In this document: one piece after another, positions 42,466 to 48,764 of the stretch
How positions within the stretch are numbered: position 1 is the first letter of the stretch
How the letters are laid out: each line of letters begins with the position of its first letter
Assembly (NCBI RefSeq): GCF_022095675.1
Contig: NZ_JAHYSG010000091.1
Coordinates: 1 to 48,764, forward strand
Origin: Dactylosporangium sp. AC04546
Lineage (GTDB): Bacteria > Actinomycetota > Actinomycetes > Mycobacteriales > Micromonosporaceae
DNA length: 48,764 nt
Reading direction: 5' to 3'
Notes under the pieces: model-generated
The model's input: only the letters and a program-made list of their open reading frames with translations
The model's database searches: none
Told to the model about the DNA's origin: nothing
Program-made: the position numbers and the translations under genes

Positions 42466-43116
42466 TCAGGGGCGGACCAGGCCGGACTCGTAGGCGATGA
42501 CCACCAGCTGGGCGCGGTCGCGGGCGTGCAGCTTGGTCATCGCGCGGTTCAGGTGAGTCTTGGCCGTCACCGGGCTGATCACCATCCGGGCGGCGATCTC
42601 GTCGTTCGACAGGCCCTGGGCGGCCAGGGCCACGGCCTCCCGCTCGCGGTTGGTCAGGCGGGTCAGGGCCGCCTCGTTCGACGGCAGCGGGCCCGTCACG
42701 TACCGGTCGATCAGCTTGCGGGTGATCGACGGGGCCAGCAGCGCGTCACCCCGCGCGGCGACACGGATCGCGTGCAGGAAGTCCTCCGGGAGGATGTCCT
42801 TGACCAGGAAGCCCGCCGCGCCCGCCCGCAGCGCGTGGAAGACGTACTCGTCCAGGCCGTAGTTCGTCAGGATCACCACGTGGACCGCGGCCAGGGCCGG
42901 GTCGCCCGCGATGCGGCGGGTCGCCTCGATGCCGTCCACGCCCGGCATCTGGACGTCGACCAGGGCGATGTCGGGGCGGTGCTCGCGGGCCAGGGCCACG
43001 CCCGCGGCGCCGTCGCCCGCCTCGGCGACCACCTCGATGTCGTCCTCGGCGTCCAGCAGCGCCCGGAACCCGCTGCGGATGAGCGGCTGGTCGTCGACCA
43101 GCAGCACGCGGATCAC
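42466..43116 (-). CDS. NarL/LuxR-family response regulator
   Basis: 216 residues: receiver domain MIRVLLVDDQPLIRSGFRAL with phosphorylatable Asp in ALVDVQMPG (about residue 54), Lys in GFLVKD, then a LuxR-type helix-turn-helix (LTNREREAVALAAQGLSNDE, SPVTAKTHLNRAMTKL). Its start overlaps the stop of the sensor kinase gene upstream (ATGA), so the two form a standard two-component pair. Target genes are not evident; the adjacent DUF6223 gene, which is divergent, is one candidate. Confidence 0.92.
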   Translation of the reverse strand: MIRVLLVDDQPLIRSGFRALLDAEDDIEVVAEAGDGAAGVALAREHRPDIALVDVQMPGVDGIEATRRIAGDPALAAVHVVILTNYGLDEYVFHALRAGAAGFLVKDILPEDFLHAIRVAARGDALLAPSITRKLIDRYVTGPLPSNEAALTRLTNREREAVALAAQGLSNDEIAARMVISPVTAKTHLNRAMTKLHARDRAQLVVIAYESGLVRP

Positions 43117-44165
43117 GCGGTACCGTCGACCGGAAGCTCCGCGCGGACGCGGAAGCCGCCCTCGTCGCGCGGGCCCGCCCGCAGGCGGCCGCCGAGTGCC
43201 GTCACCCGCTCACGCATGCCGAGCAGGCCCACGCCGGGGACCGGCTCGCCGCCGACGCCGTCGTCGTCGACCTGCACGACCACGGCGCCGGGGCGGAACT
43301 CGATGAGGACCGCGGCGCTGGCCGCCCGCGCGTGCCGGGCGACGTTGGTCAGCGACTCCTGCACGATGCGGTACGCGGTGCGGTCCACGGCCACCGGCAC
43401 GTCCGCCGGCGGGCCCTCGACGGTCAGGCTCGCGCCGGCCCGTCGGGCCAGCTCCTGCACCTGGTCGATCCCGCAGGGCGGGGCGCCGTCGTCGTCGCGC
43501 AGCGCCTCCAGGGTCGCCCGCAGCTCGCGGGCCGCCTCCCGCCCGGCGTCGCGGATGGCCAGCAGGGCGTCGGGCACGTCGTCGCCGCGTTTCTGCGCCA
43601 GGTGTACCGCTGCCTCCGCCTGCACCTTGATCACGGAGATCTGGTGGGTCAGCGTGTCGTGCAGCTCGCGCGCGATGTGCAGCCGCTCCTCGCCGGCCCG
43701 CCGCCGCGCGCTCTCCTCGCGGGTGCGCTCGGCCTCGTCGGCCCGGCGCTCCGCCTGCCGCAGCGCCTCCCCCGCCGCGCCGGCGGCGAGCAGCCAGGCG
43801 ATCTCCAGGACGCCCCGGGCCCGGGCGAAGGCCTCCCCGGCCGGCAGGCCCGAGACCATCGCCGCGACCGGCAGCGCGGCCAGCATCACCACGCTCGCCA
43901 CGATCGTGGTGACCCGGTGCCCGGCCCGGACCGCGCCGTACACGGCGACGAGGTACGCCACGGCGAACACGTCGAACCCGGCCGCCTGGTAGCCGACCGC
44001 ACACGCCCCGGTGACGACGAGGACGGCGACGGGCGCCCTGCGGCGCGCGGCCAGCACCAGCCCGCCCGCCGCGAGCAGCACGTACCCGACGGCGGGCCCC
44101 TCGGCCGAGAGCCCCGCCACGACGAGGATCGCCGCCACCCCGATCGCGATCAGCCAGTCCCCCAT
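43113..44165 (-). CDS. Sensor histidine kinase (HisKA_3 type)
   Basis: 350 residues. Four to six membrane helices lie in the first 130 residues (LIAIGVAAILVVAGL, AVGYVLLAAGGLVLA, TTIVASVVMLAALPVAAMVS). The dimerisation region is RLHIARELHDTLTHQISVIK with the phospho-accepting His. The ATP-binding domain has the N-box YRIVQESLTNVARHAR and the G-box DDDGVGG, and ends in GLLGMRERVTALGGRL. It lacks an extracellular sensor domain, so it probably senses a membrane signal. It is coupled to the response regulator downstream by ATGA overlap. Confidence 0.92.
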   Translation of the reverse strand: MGDWLIAIGVAAILVVAGLSAEGPAVGYVLLAAGGLVLAARRRAPVAVLVVTGACAVGYQAAGFDVFAVAYLVAVYGAVRAGHRVTTIVASVVMLAALPVAAMVSGLPAGEAFARARGVLEIAWLLAAGAAGEALRQAERRADEAERTREESARRRAGEERLHIARELHDTLTHQISVIKVQAEAAVHLAQKRGDDVPDALLAIRDAGREAARELRATLEALRDDDGAPPCGIDQVQELARRAGASLTVEGPPADVPVAVDRTAYRIVQESLTNVARHARAASAAVLIEFRPGAVVVQVDDDGVGGEPVPGVGLLGMRERVTALGGRLRAGPRDEGGFRVRAELPVDGTA

Positions 44166-44317
44166 GGCGGCACGATAGCCGCCCGCCCGCCACGGCGACT
44201 CGTGCGCGGGGACGAGCGGCGCCTGCTGCGCCCGCAGTAGGCGCCCGCGGCCGCGGCAGCGCGAAGAGTCCGCATCGGCACGACGCGCCGCGCCGGGCCG
44301 GCGAACAGCATGGGGTC

Positions 44318-44632
44318 ATGTCCTTCATCGATCTGCTCGCCGCCGACCCGGTCGGCGCGTACTCCCTCACCCTCGACCGGGTCGTGGCGACCGCCGGCGC
44401 CCTGGTCGCCCTGGCCGGCACGGTCGCGGGCGCCCTGGCCCGCCGCAACCGGCGCCGCAACGGCACGGTCGCCCTGGCCGCGGGCGCGGTCGGCGTGGTC
44501 GTCGGCGTCCTGATCATCGTCACCGCCGACGGCGGCCCGGGCACGGGCAACGGCATCGTCGGCGGCTACGCGGCCGTGGTCCTCGGCCTGGTCGCCGTCG
44601 CCCTCGGGCTGCGGGCCCGCCGCACCGCCTGA
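44318..44632 (+). CDS. DUF6223 family small membrane protein
   Basis: 104 residues with three hydrophobic helices (VVATAGALVALAGTVAGALA, GTVALAAGAVGVVVGVLIIV, GGYAAVVLGLVAVALGL) and a short basic loop RRNRRRNG. The pattern is that of DUF6223 proteins of actinobacteria, which have no known function. It is divergent from the two-component system, a position often held by target genes of such systems. ATG 44318 is preceded by ACAGCATGGGGTC, a weak site. Confidence 0.7.
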   Translation: MSFIDLLAADPVGAYSLTLDRVVATAGALVALAGTVAGALARRNRRRNGTVALAAGAVGVVVGVLIIVTADGGPGTGNGIVGGYAAVVLGLVAVALGLRARRTA

Positions 44633-44887
44633 GGCCGGCCGCCGAGCTCCTGGCCGGCGCGGGCGACGTACCCGTCGGCCTGCGCCCGGTCGCGGCCGTA
44701 CCGCGCGACCGGCAGAACGGGGGCGGCCAGGCGCCCGGCGGCGGCCGCCGTCCGCCGGACCGGGTGGGCGGGGCCGGGTGAGCGGGGCCGGGTGAGCCAC
44801 GGGTGATCCCGGCGCCGCGGCCCGGGCAGGACCCCGTGACGGTGCGGTACCGTGACCGACATGTCGCGCTGATCACCTTCGGTCAGG

Positions 44888-46549
44888 ATGCACCCGATTT
44901 CTCGCCTTGCACGCTTCTCGCCGCTCACGATCGCCGCCGTCGCGGTCGCCGCCGTCGTCGGTCTTGCCAGCTCCGGGTGGCTGAGCCCGTGGTGGTCGGC
45001 GCTGCTCGACGACGTGGGGCAGCTTGCCGCGGCGTTCGCCGCGACCTTCGCCTGCTGGAGCACCGCCGGGCGCAACTCCGGCGCACAGCGCTGGTGGCGG
45101 CTCTGGATGGGCGCCGCCACCTGCGGCTGGATGATCGGGCAGGTGGTGTGGTCGTGGTACCGGCTGTTCCGTGGCATCGGACTGCCGTCGCCGTCACCGG
45201 CCGACGCCGGCTACCTCACCCTGCCGTTCCTGGCCCTCGCGGCGATCATCGTCCTGGCCGCCGACCGCCCCGTGCCGGGCGGGCTGCGCCGCCGGTCGGG
45301 GCTGGCGGTCATCGTCCTCGACGGGCTCGTCGTCGTCGGCGCGCTGTTCGTGCTCACCTGGAGCACCGCGCTCGGGTCGGTGGTGCGCGCCGGCGCCGCC
45401 AGCCCGCTCGCGTACACCGTCGCGATCGCGTACCCCATCACCGACCTGGTGCTGGCCGTCATCGTCATCCTGCTCGTCGCGGCGGCGGCGCCGGCGGCGA
45501 ACCGGTCCCAGCTGGTCCTCCTCGGCGGCGGGCTGTTCTGCCTGGCGTTCTCCGACAGCTTCTTCGCCTACCTGGTGTCGTCGGGCGCAAACGACGTCCC
45601 GCCGCCGGCCGACGCCGGGTTCATCGCCGGGCACGCACTCGTCGCCGTCGCCGCGCTCACCCCGACCCGGGACACGCCGGTGGCGCCGGTGCGCCGGCAG
45701 GTGCGCTGGGGCCATCTGCTGCTGCCGTACATCCCGGTCGCCGCGGCCGGGCTGCTGCTCATCTGGCAGTTCGTCCGGGGCATGTCGATGGACCGCGTCG
45801 AGATCGTCGGCGCCGCCGTCGTCATCCTGCTGCTGGTCGTCCGCCAGGCGCTCACCCTCGCCGAGAGCGCCGCCCTCGTCGCGTCGCGGACCCGCCTGGT
45901 GCTCGCCGGCGACCTGGCCCGCCGCCGGCTCGAACGCGACCTGCACGACGGCGTCCAGCAGCGGCTCGTCTCGCTCGGGCTGGAGGTCCGCCGGGCCGAG
46001 GCGACCGTGCCGGACGAGCTGCCGCAGCTGCGCCGGCACCTGGCCACGATCGCGGACGGGCTGCGCGAGACCTCCGACGACATGCGCGAGCTCACCCGCG
46101 GCGTGCACCCGGCCACGCTGACCGGCGGCGGCCTGCGCCCGGCGCTGCGCACGCTGGCCCGCCGCTCCGGCCTGCCGGTGGTGGTCGACGTCCACCTGGA
46201 CGAGCGGCTGCCCGAACCGGTCGAGATCGCGGCGTACTACGTGGTGGCGGAGGCGCTGACGAACGCCGCCAAGTACGCGCACGCCGGCACCGTCGAGGTC
46301 GGCGCCCGCGTCCAGGGCGGGGCGCTGCACCTGTGGGTCCGCGACGACGGCGCCGGCGGGGCGAACCTGCGCCGCGGCACCGGCCTGATCGGTCTGACCG
46401 ATCGCGTCGAGGCGCTCGGCGGCAGGCTGACGGTCGACAGCCCGCCCGGGCACGGCACCCGCGTGCGGGCCGAGCTCCCGCTCGACGAGCCGCCGGGGGA
46501 ACCCGCGGACGGAGCCCTGGACCCGCGATCCAGGGCTCCGCACGCCTAG
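44888..46549 (+). CDS. Orphan sensor histidine kinase (HisKA_3 type, large membrane domain)
   Basis: 553 residues. The first 330 hold about nine to ten membrane helices (LTIAAVAVAAVVGLASSG, LAVIVLDGLVVVGALFVLTW, VEIVGAAVVILLLVV). Then RRRLERDLHDGVQQRLVSLG (phospho-accepting His), the N-box AYYVVAEALTNAAKYAHA and the G-box DDGAGGA, ending GLIGLTDRVEALGGRL. No response regulator gene is adjacent, so its partner is elsewhere. The last codons contain a strong hairpin (46510-46540). The opposite-strand M14 peptidase gene converges on it. Confidence 0.9.
   Translation: MHPISRLARFSPLTIAAVAVAAVVGLASSGWLSPWWSALLDDVGQLAAAFAATFACWSTAGRNSGAQRWWRLWMGAATCGWMIGQVVWSWYRLFRGIGLPSPSPADAGYLTLPFLALAAIIVLAADRPVPGGLRRRSGLAVIVLDGLVVVGALFVLTWSTALGSVVRAGAASPLAYTVAIAYPITDLVLAVIVILLVAAAAPAANRSQLVLLGGGLFCLAFSDSFFAYLVSSGANDVPPPADAGFIAGHALVAVAALTPTRDTPVAPVRRQVRWGHLLLPYIPVAAAGLLLIWQFVRGMSMDRVEIVGAAVVILLLVVRQALTLAESAALVASRTRLVLAGDLARRRLERDLHDGVQQRLVSLGLEVRRAEATVPDELPQLRRHLATIADGLRETSDDMRELTRGVHPATLTGGGLRPALRTLARRSGLPVVVDVHLDERLPEPVEIAAYYVVAEALTNAAKYAHAGTVEVGARVQGGALHLWVRDDGAGGANLRRGTGLIGLTDRVEALGGRLTVDSPPGHGTRVRAELPLDEPPGEPADGALDPRSRAPHA
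46510..46540 (+). terminator. 12-bp hairpin within the last codons of the orphan kinase
   Basis: CGGAGCCCTGGA (46510-46521), loop CCCGCGA, TCCAGGGCTCCG (46529-46540). It lies before the stop of the plus-strand kinase and 32 bases beyond the stop of the minus-strand peptidase, so it may end both convergent transcripts. Confidence 0.6.
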
Positions 46550-46571
46550 GTGTGTCCGGTTTGGGGCCTTC

Positions 46572-48410
46572 CTACGACTGGACGATGGTGACGTTGTCGA
46601 CGCCGGCCTCGACCAGGCTCGCGGTCGAGGCGTCGGCCGCCTCGATCAGGATCTGGACGCTCTGGCCCGCGTACGGGGTGAGGTTGGCGCTCGCCGTCGC
46701 CCAGGCGGCGTTGCGGTTGCTCGCCGCGCCGGCCACCGTGGACAGGACTGTCGTACCACCGGACGTCACGATGCTGACGCGCAGGAAGTCGGCCGAGGAC
46801 GCGTTGCTGCCGTGGCCGAGGTACCAGGAGTACGACAGGGTCAGCGTCCCGCTCGCCGGCAGGGTGATGCTCGGCGACCGCACGCTGGTCGTGCCGCCGT
46901 CGACGTCGTTCTCGCCGGCGCTGGCGCCGGCCAGCCGCCCGGTCACCAGGTCGTTCGTGCCGCCGGCCGTGGTGCCCAGCTGCTTGGCGCCGCTCGAGTC
47001 GGTCGCCTCCGGGTCGCCGCGCTCCCACGCGCCGCTCGTGGCGGTGTCGGTGCCGTTCGGGTTCGTCACCCAGCCCAGGCCGGTCTCGAAGGTGTCGGAC
47101 CAGACGGTCGTGCCGGCGACCCCGCAGTACTGCGCCTCCTTGCCGATGACCCGGTACGGGCAGTCGGCGTACTCGGCGATCTGGAGGCTGGCCTCGCGGT
47201 TGAGCGCGGTCTGCGCGGCGATCACCTCGTCCGGCGGGTAGAAGCCGCCGCCGCCCGACGAGCCGGGGTACATCTCGAAGGTGTAGGACCAGATGCCCTG
47301 GTTGCCCCACAACCAGTCGTCGATCGAACCGTCGGTGATGTACAGGTCGCTCGCCTGCTCGGGCGTGTAGCCGTTGGTGGCCGCCATCTGGACGCCGAGC
47401 GTGCGGAACGTCGCCTCCTGGTCGGCGTCCAGGCCGGGCGCGGTGTTGGCGGTCGTGTAGCCGAACGGCCAGAGCACGAGCCTGCCGTACGTGTGGAAGT
47501 CGATGTGCGTCTTGATCTGCTGCACCCCGCCGACGCGGCGGCCCAGCACGAAGTCGCGCACCCGCTGGGTCTCCGGCGCGGAGAACGCCGACGGGCCGCG
47601 GTAGGTCTCGGAGCTGGTGGTGCCCGACGAGCCGCCGCAGCAGCCCCAGTTGTAGCCCCAGTTGCGGTTGAGGTCGGTGCCGACGTTGCTGCTGCCGGCG
47701 TTCGGCTGGCGGTTCTTGCGCCACGAGCGGTAGGAACCCGTGGCGATGTCGTACTCGCCGCCGTCGGGGTTCATGTCCGGCACGATCCAGATCTCGCGCG
47801 AGTTGACGACGCTGGTGATCCGCGCGTCGGTGCCGTAGCCGTCGGTGAGCTGGCGGATGAGGTACAGCGCCATCTCGACGGTGAGGTGCTCACGGGCGTG
47901 CTGATGCGCCGTGTAGAGCACCTCGGGCTCGTTCTCGTCGGTCGCGACGTTGTCGGAGATCTTGATGACCGGGATGTCACGGCCCTCGTACGACGTGCCG
48001 AGGCTGGTCTTGCGCAGGATCGCCGGGTGGTCGGCCACCGCCTGGTTGAGCTCGGCGGTCATCTCGCTGTAGTTGTGGTACAGCGAGTCGGCCGACGGGA
48101 AGTCGAGGATCGTCGGCGGGCCGGGCGGGGTCGCGGCGCGCAGGGCGCGGGTGACGGTGAAGCCCTGCTGGCGCAGCAGCGCCACCTCGGACGGCGTCGC
48201 GGTGATGTCGGCGACGCCGTGCTCGACGCCGTCGAGCGACGCGCCGGTGGCGGCGATGCGGTTGCGCTCGTCCAGCGTGCGCACGTCGCTCACGACGTAC
48301 GGGGCGGCGGTCTCGGCGGGATCGGCACTCGCCGCGCCGGGGGCGACCAGGAGGGCGCCGGCCAGGACGAGGGCGAGTGGAATGGAGAGCCTCCGGGTGG
48401 TGCGGCTCAT
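46572..48410 (-). CDS. Secreted M14 zinc carboxypeptidase
   Basis: 612 residues from ATG 48410 (AGGAGGCTTG upstream). The signal peptide is [20 protein letters not shown], then LVAPGAASA. The peptidase domain (about 115-420) has the zinc ligands [11 protein letters not shown] (His-x2-Glu) and, later, IDFHTYG; substrate-binding [13 protein letters not shown] and [11 protein letters not shown]; and the catalytic Glu in [10 protein letters not shown]. This is a bacterial carboxypeptidase A/T type. The C-terminal 180 residues form a beta-sandwich ([13 protein letters not shown] to [13 protein letters not shown]), probably carbohydrate- or protein-binding. It should degrade extracellular peptides. 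Confidence 0.92.
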   Translation of the reverse strand: MSRTTRRLSIPLALVLAGALLVAPGAASADPAETAAPYVVSDVRTLDERNRIAATGASLDGVEHGVADITATPSEVALLRQQGFTVTRALRAATPPGPPTILDFPSADSLYHNYSEMTAELNQAVADHPAILRKTSLGTSYEGRDIPVIKISDNVATDENEPEVLYTAHQHAREHLTVEMALYLIRQLTDGYGTDARITSVVNSREIWIVPDMNPDGGEYDIATGSYRSWRKNRQPNAGSSNVGTDLNRNWGYNWGCCGGSSGTTSSETYRGPSAFSAPETQRVRDFVLGRRVGGVQQIKTHIDFHTYGRLVLWPFGYTTANTAPGLDADQEATFRTLGVQMAATNGYTPEQASDLYITDGSIDDWLWGNQGIWSYTFEMYPGSSGGGGFYPPDEVIAAQTALNREASLQIAEYADCPYRVIGKEAQYCGVAGTTVWSDTFETGLGWVTNPNGTDTATSGAWERGDPEATDSSGAKQLGTTAGGTNDLVTGRLAGASAGENDVDGGTTSVRSPSITLPASGTLTLSYSWYLGHGSNASSADFLRVSIVTSGGTTVLSTVAGAASNRNAAWATASANLTPYAGQSVQILIEAADASTASLVEAGVDNVTIVQS

Positions 48411-48496
48411 CAAGCCTCCTTGGATGTGGAGGTGCACGAGAGCTCCAGAGGACCACCCACCGCATGGTCATATCAACATACGTCTTTTCAATAACA

Positions 48497-48763
48497 TCAA
48501 CGATCTACAACGCGGGCCAGGGCCGCCTCGGCCTGTGCGGCCAGCGCCGGGACGAGGTCGGCCGCGGAGGGCACGTCGGTGACCAGCCCGGCCGCCTCGC
48601 CGGCCCACCGCGGCAGGGCCGGCACCGCGCCGCGGGCCACGTCGTGCGCGTACTGCGCCGGCACACCGGGATCCGCGGCCAGCTCGGCCTCGCGCCCGCG
48701 CCAGCGGTCGAGATACGGATGGCCGAGAGTGCGGGCGGTGTACCGCGCGGGCCAGCCCGACCC
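48497..48763 (-). CDS. Nitronate monooxygenase-like flavoprotein, C-terminal end (partial at right edge)
   Basis: The frame is open from the edge to TGA 48499-48497. It reads GSGWPARYTARTLGHPYLDR, WRGREAELAADPG, LPRWAGEAAGLVTDVPSAAD, LVPALAAQAEAAL. The WAGEAAGLVT-V-x-x-AADLV ending is typical of the 2-nitropropane dioxygenase/nitronate monooxygenase family, FMN enzymes that oxidise alkyl nitronates or act as enoyl reductases. The flavin site lies outside the window. Upstream of the peptidase gene on the same strand, with about 90 bases between. Confidence 0.75.
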   Translation of the reverse strand, partial: GSGWPARYTARTLGHPYLDRWRGREAELAADPGVPAQYAHDVARGAVPALPRWAGEAAGLVTDVPSAADLVPALAAQAEAALARVVDR

Positions 48764-48764
48764 G

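Noticed and set aside
44803..47241. 812-residue plus-strand frame
   Set aside because: It is a shadow of the orphan kinase and of the opposite-strand M14 peptidase; the kinase motifs lie in another phase.
46812..48494. 560-residue plus-strand frame rich in Arg, Gly and Val
   Set aside because: It is antisense to the clearly functional M14 carboxypeptidase and contains no motif.

Overview
The window is very GC-rich, with G/C in most third codon positions, GTG/TTG starts and purine-rich ribosome binding sites. It carries typical actinobacterial families: DUF2637, BTAD-domain proteins, SAV_2336-like and DUF6082 proteins, WXG100 proteins and DUF6223. A filamentous actinobacterium such as a member of the Micromonosporaceae is likely; that assignment is inference. 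No rRNA, tRNA or CRISPR array was recognised.

The window has two parts. Positions 1 to about 38,600 are accessory DNA: plasmid- or ICE-derived genes, conflict genes, insertion sequences and many broken genes. Positions about 38,770 to 48,764 look like compact, intact chromosomal DNA. The 3' end of an ATP-dependent DNA ligase gene is seen at the left edge (3-221, plus strand) and a second, related 3' end at about 38,401-38,600 (minus strand), so the accessory block lies between two inverted ligase remnants.

Layout of the accessory block: a ligase remnant, an SH3-type fragment and a uracil-DNA glycosylase (1-1,450). Then a plus-strand plasmid/conjugation-like run (1,751-8,213): small membrane protein, replication-relaxation protein, three conserved unknowns sharing a leader sequence, and a VirB1/M23-type cell-wall hydrolase. 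Next is a degraded NYN-domain gene, followed by a minus-strand two-gene module (8,550-12,028). This module pairs a small membrane protein with a 1071-residue protein that has an inactivated trypsin-like domain, helical and SAV_2336-like domains, a zinc ribbon and a TRAFAC-type GTPase domain; it is the best candidate for an undescribed conflict or signalling system. A frameshifted gene, a DUF2637 (SpdB-like) protein, a giant LysM-BTAD protein, a putative replication initiator, a DUF6082 protein and a secreted protein follow. A three-gene overlapping minus-strand operon (21,156-26,682) encodes a membrane-anchored Hsp70-like ATPase, a membrane BTAD protein and a membrane-anchored NTF2-like protein.

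After more broken genes comes an ESX-type polymorphic toxin locus (28,609-31,572, minus strand): YbaB-like protein, WXG100 protein, WXG100-like membrane module, nuclease toxin and YezG-like immunity protein. The remaining 7 kb (31.7-38.4 kb) holds an IS5-type transposase with a frameshift, a SAM methyltransferase, tandem secreted paralogues, a decayed ISNCY-like element with clear terminal repeats and small unknown genes.

The right-hand part holds a metal/oxyanion resistance cluster (two ArsR-ArsC fusions, a VOC protein and chromate transporter ChrA, with visible operators), an HflX N-domain protein, a NarL-type two-component system, a DUF6223 protein, an orphan sensor kinase, a secreted M14 carboxypeptidase and the 3' end of a nitronate monooxygenase-like gene. 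No integrase, relaxase or FtsK/TraB-type translocase was found, so the accessory block is either only part of an element or a remnant.
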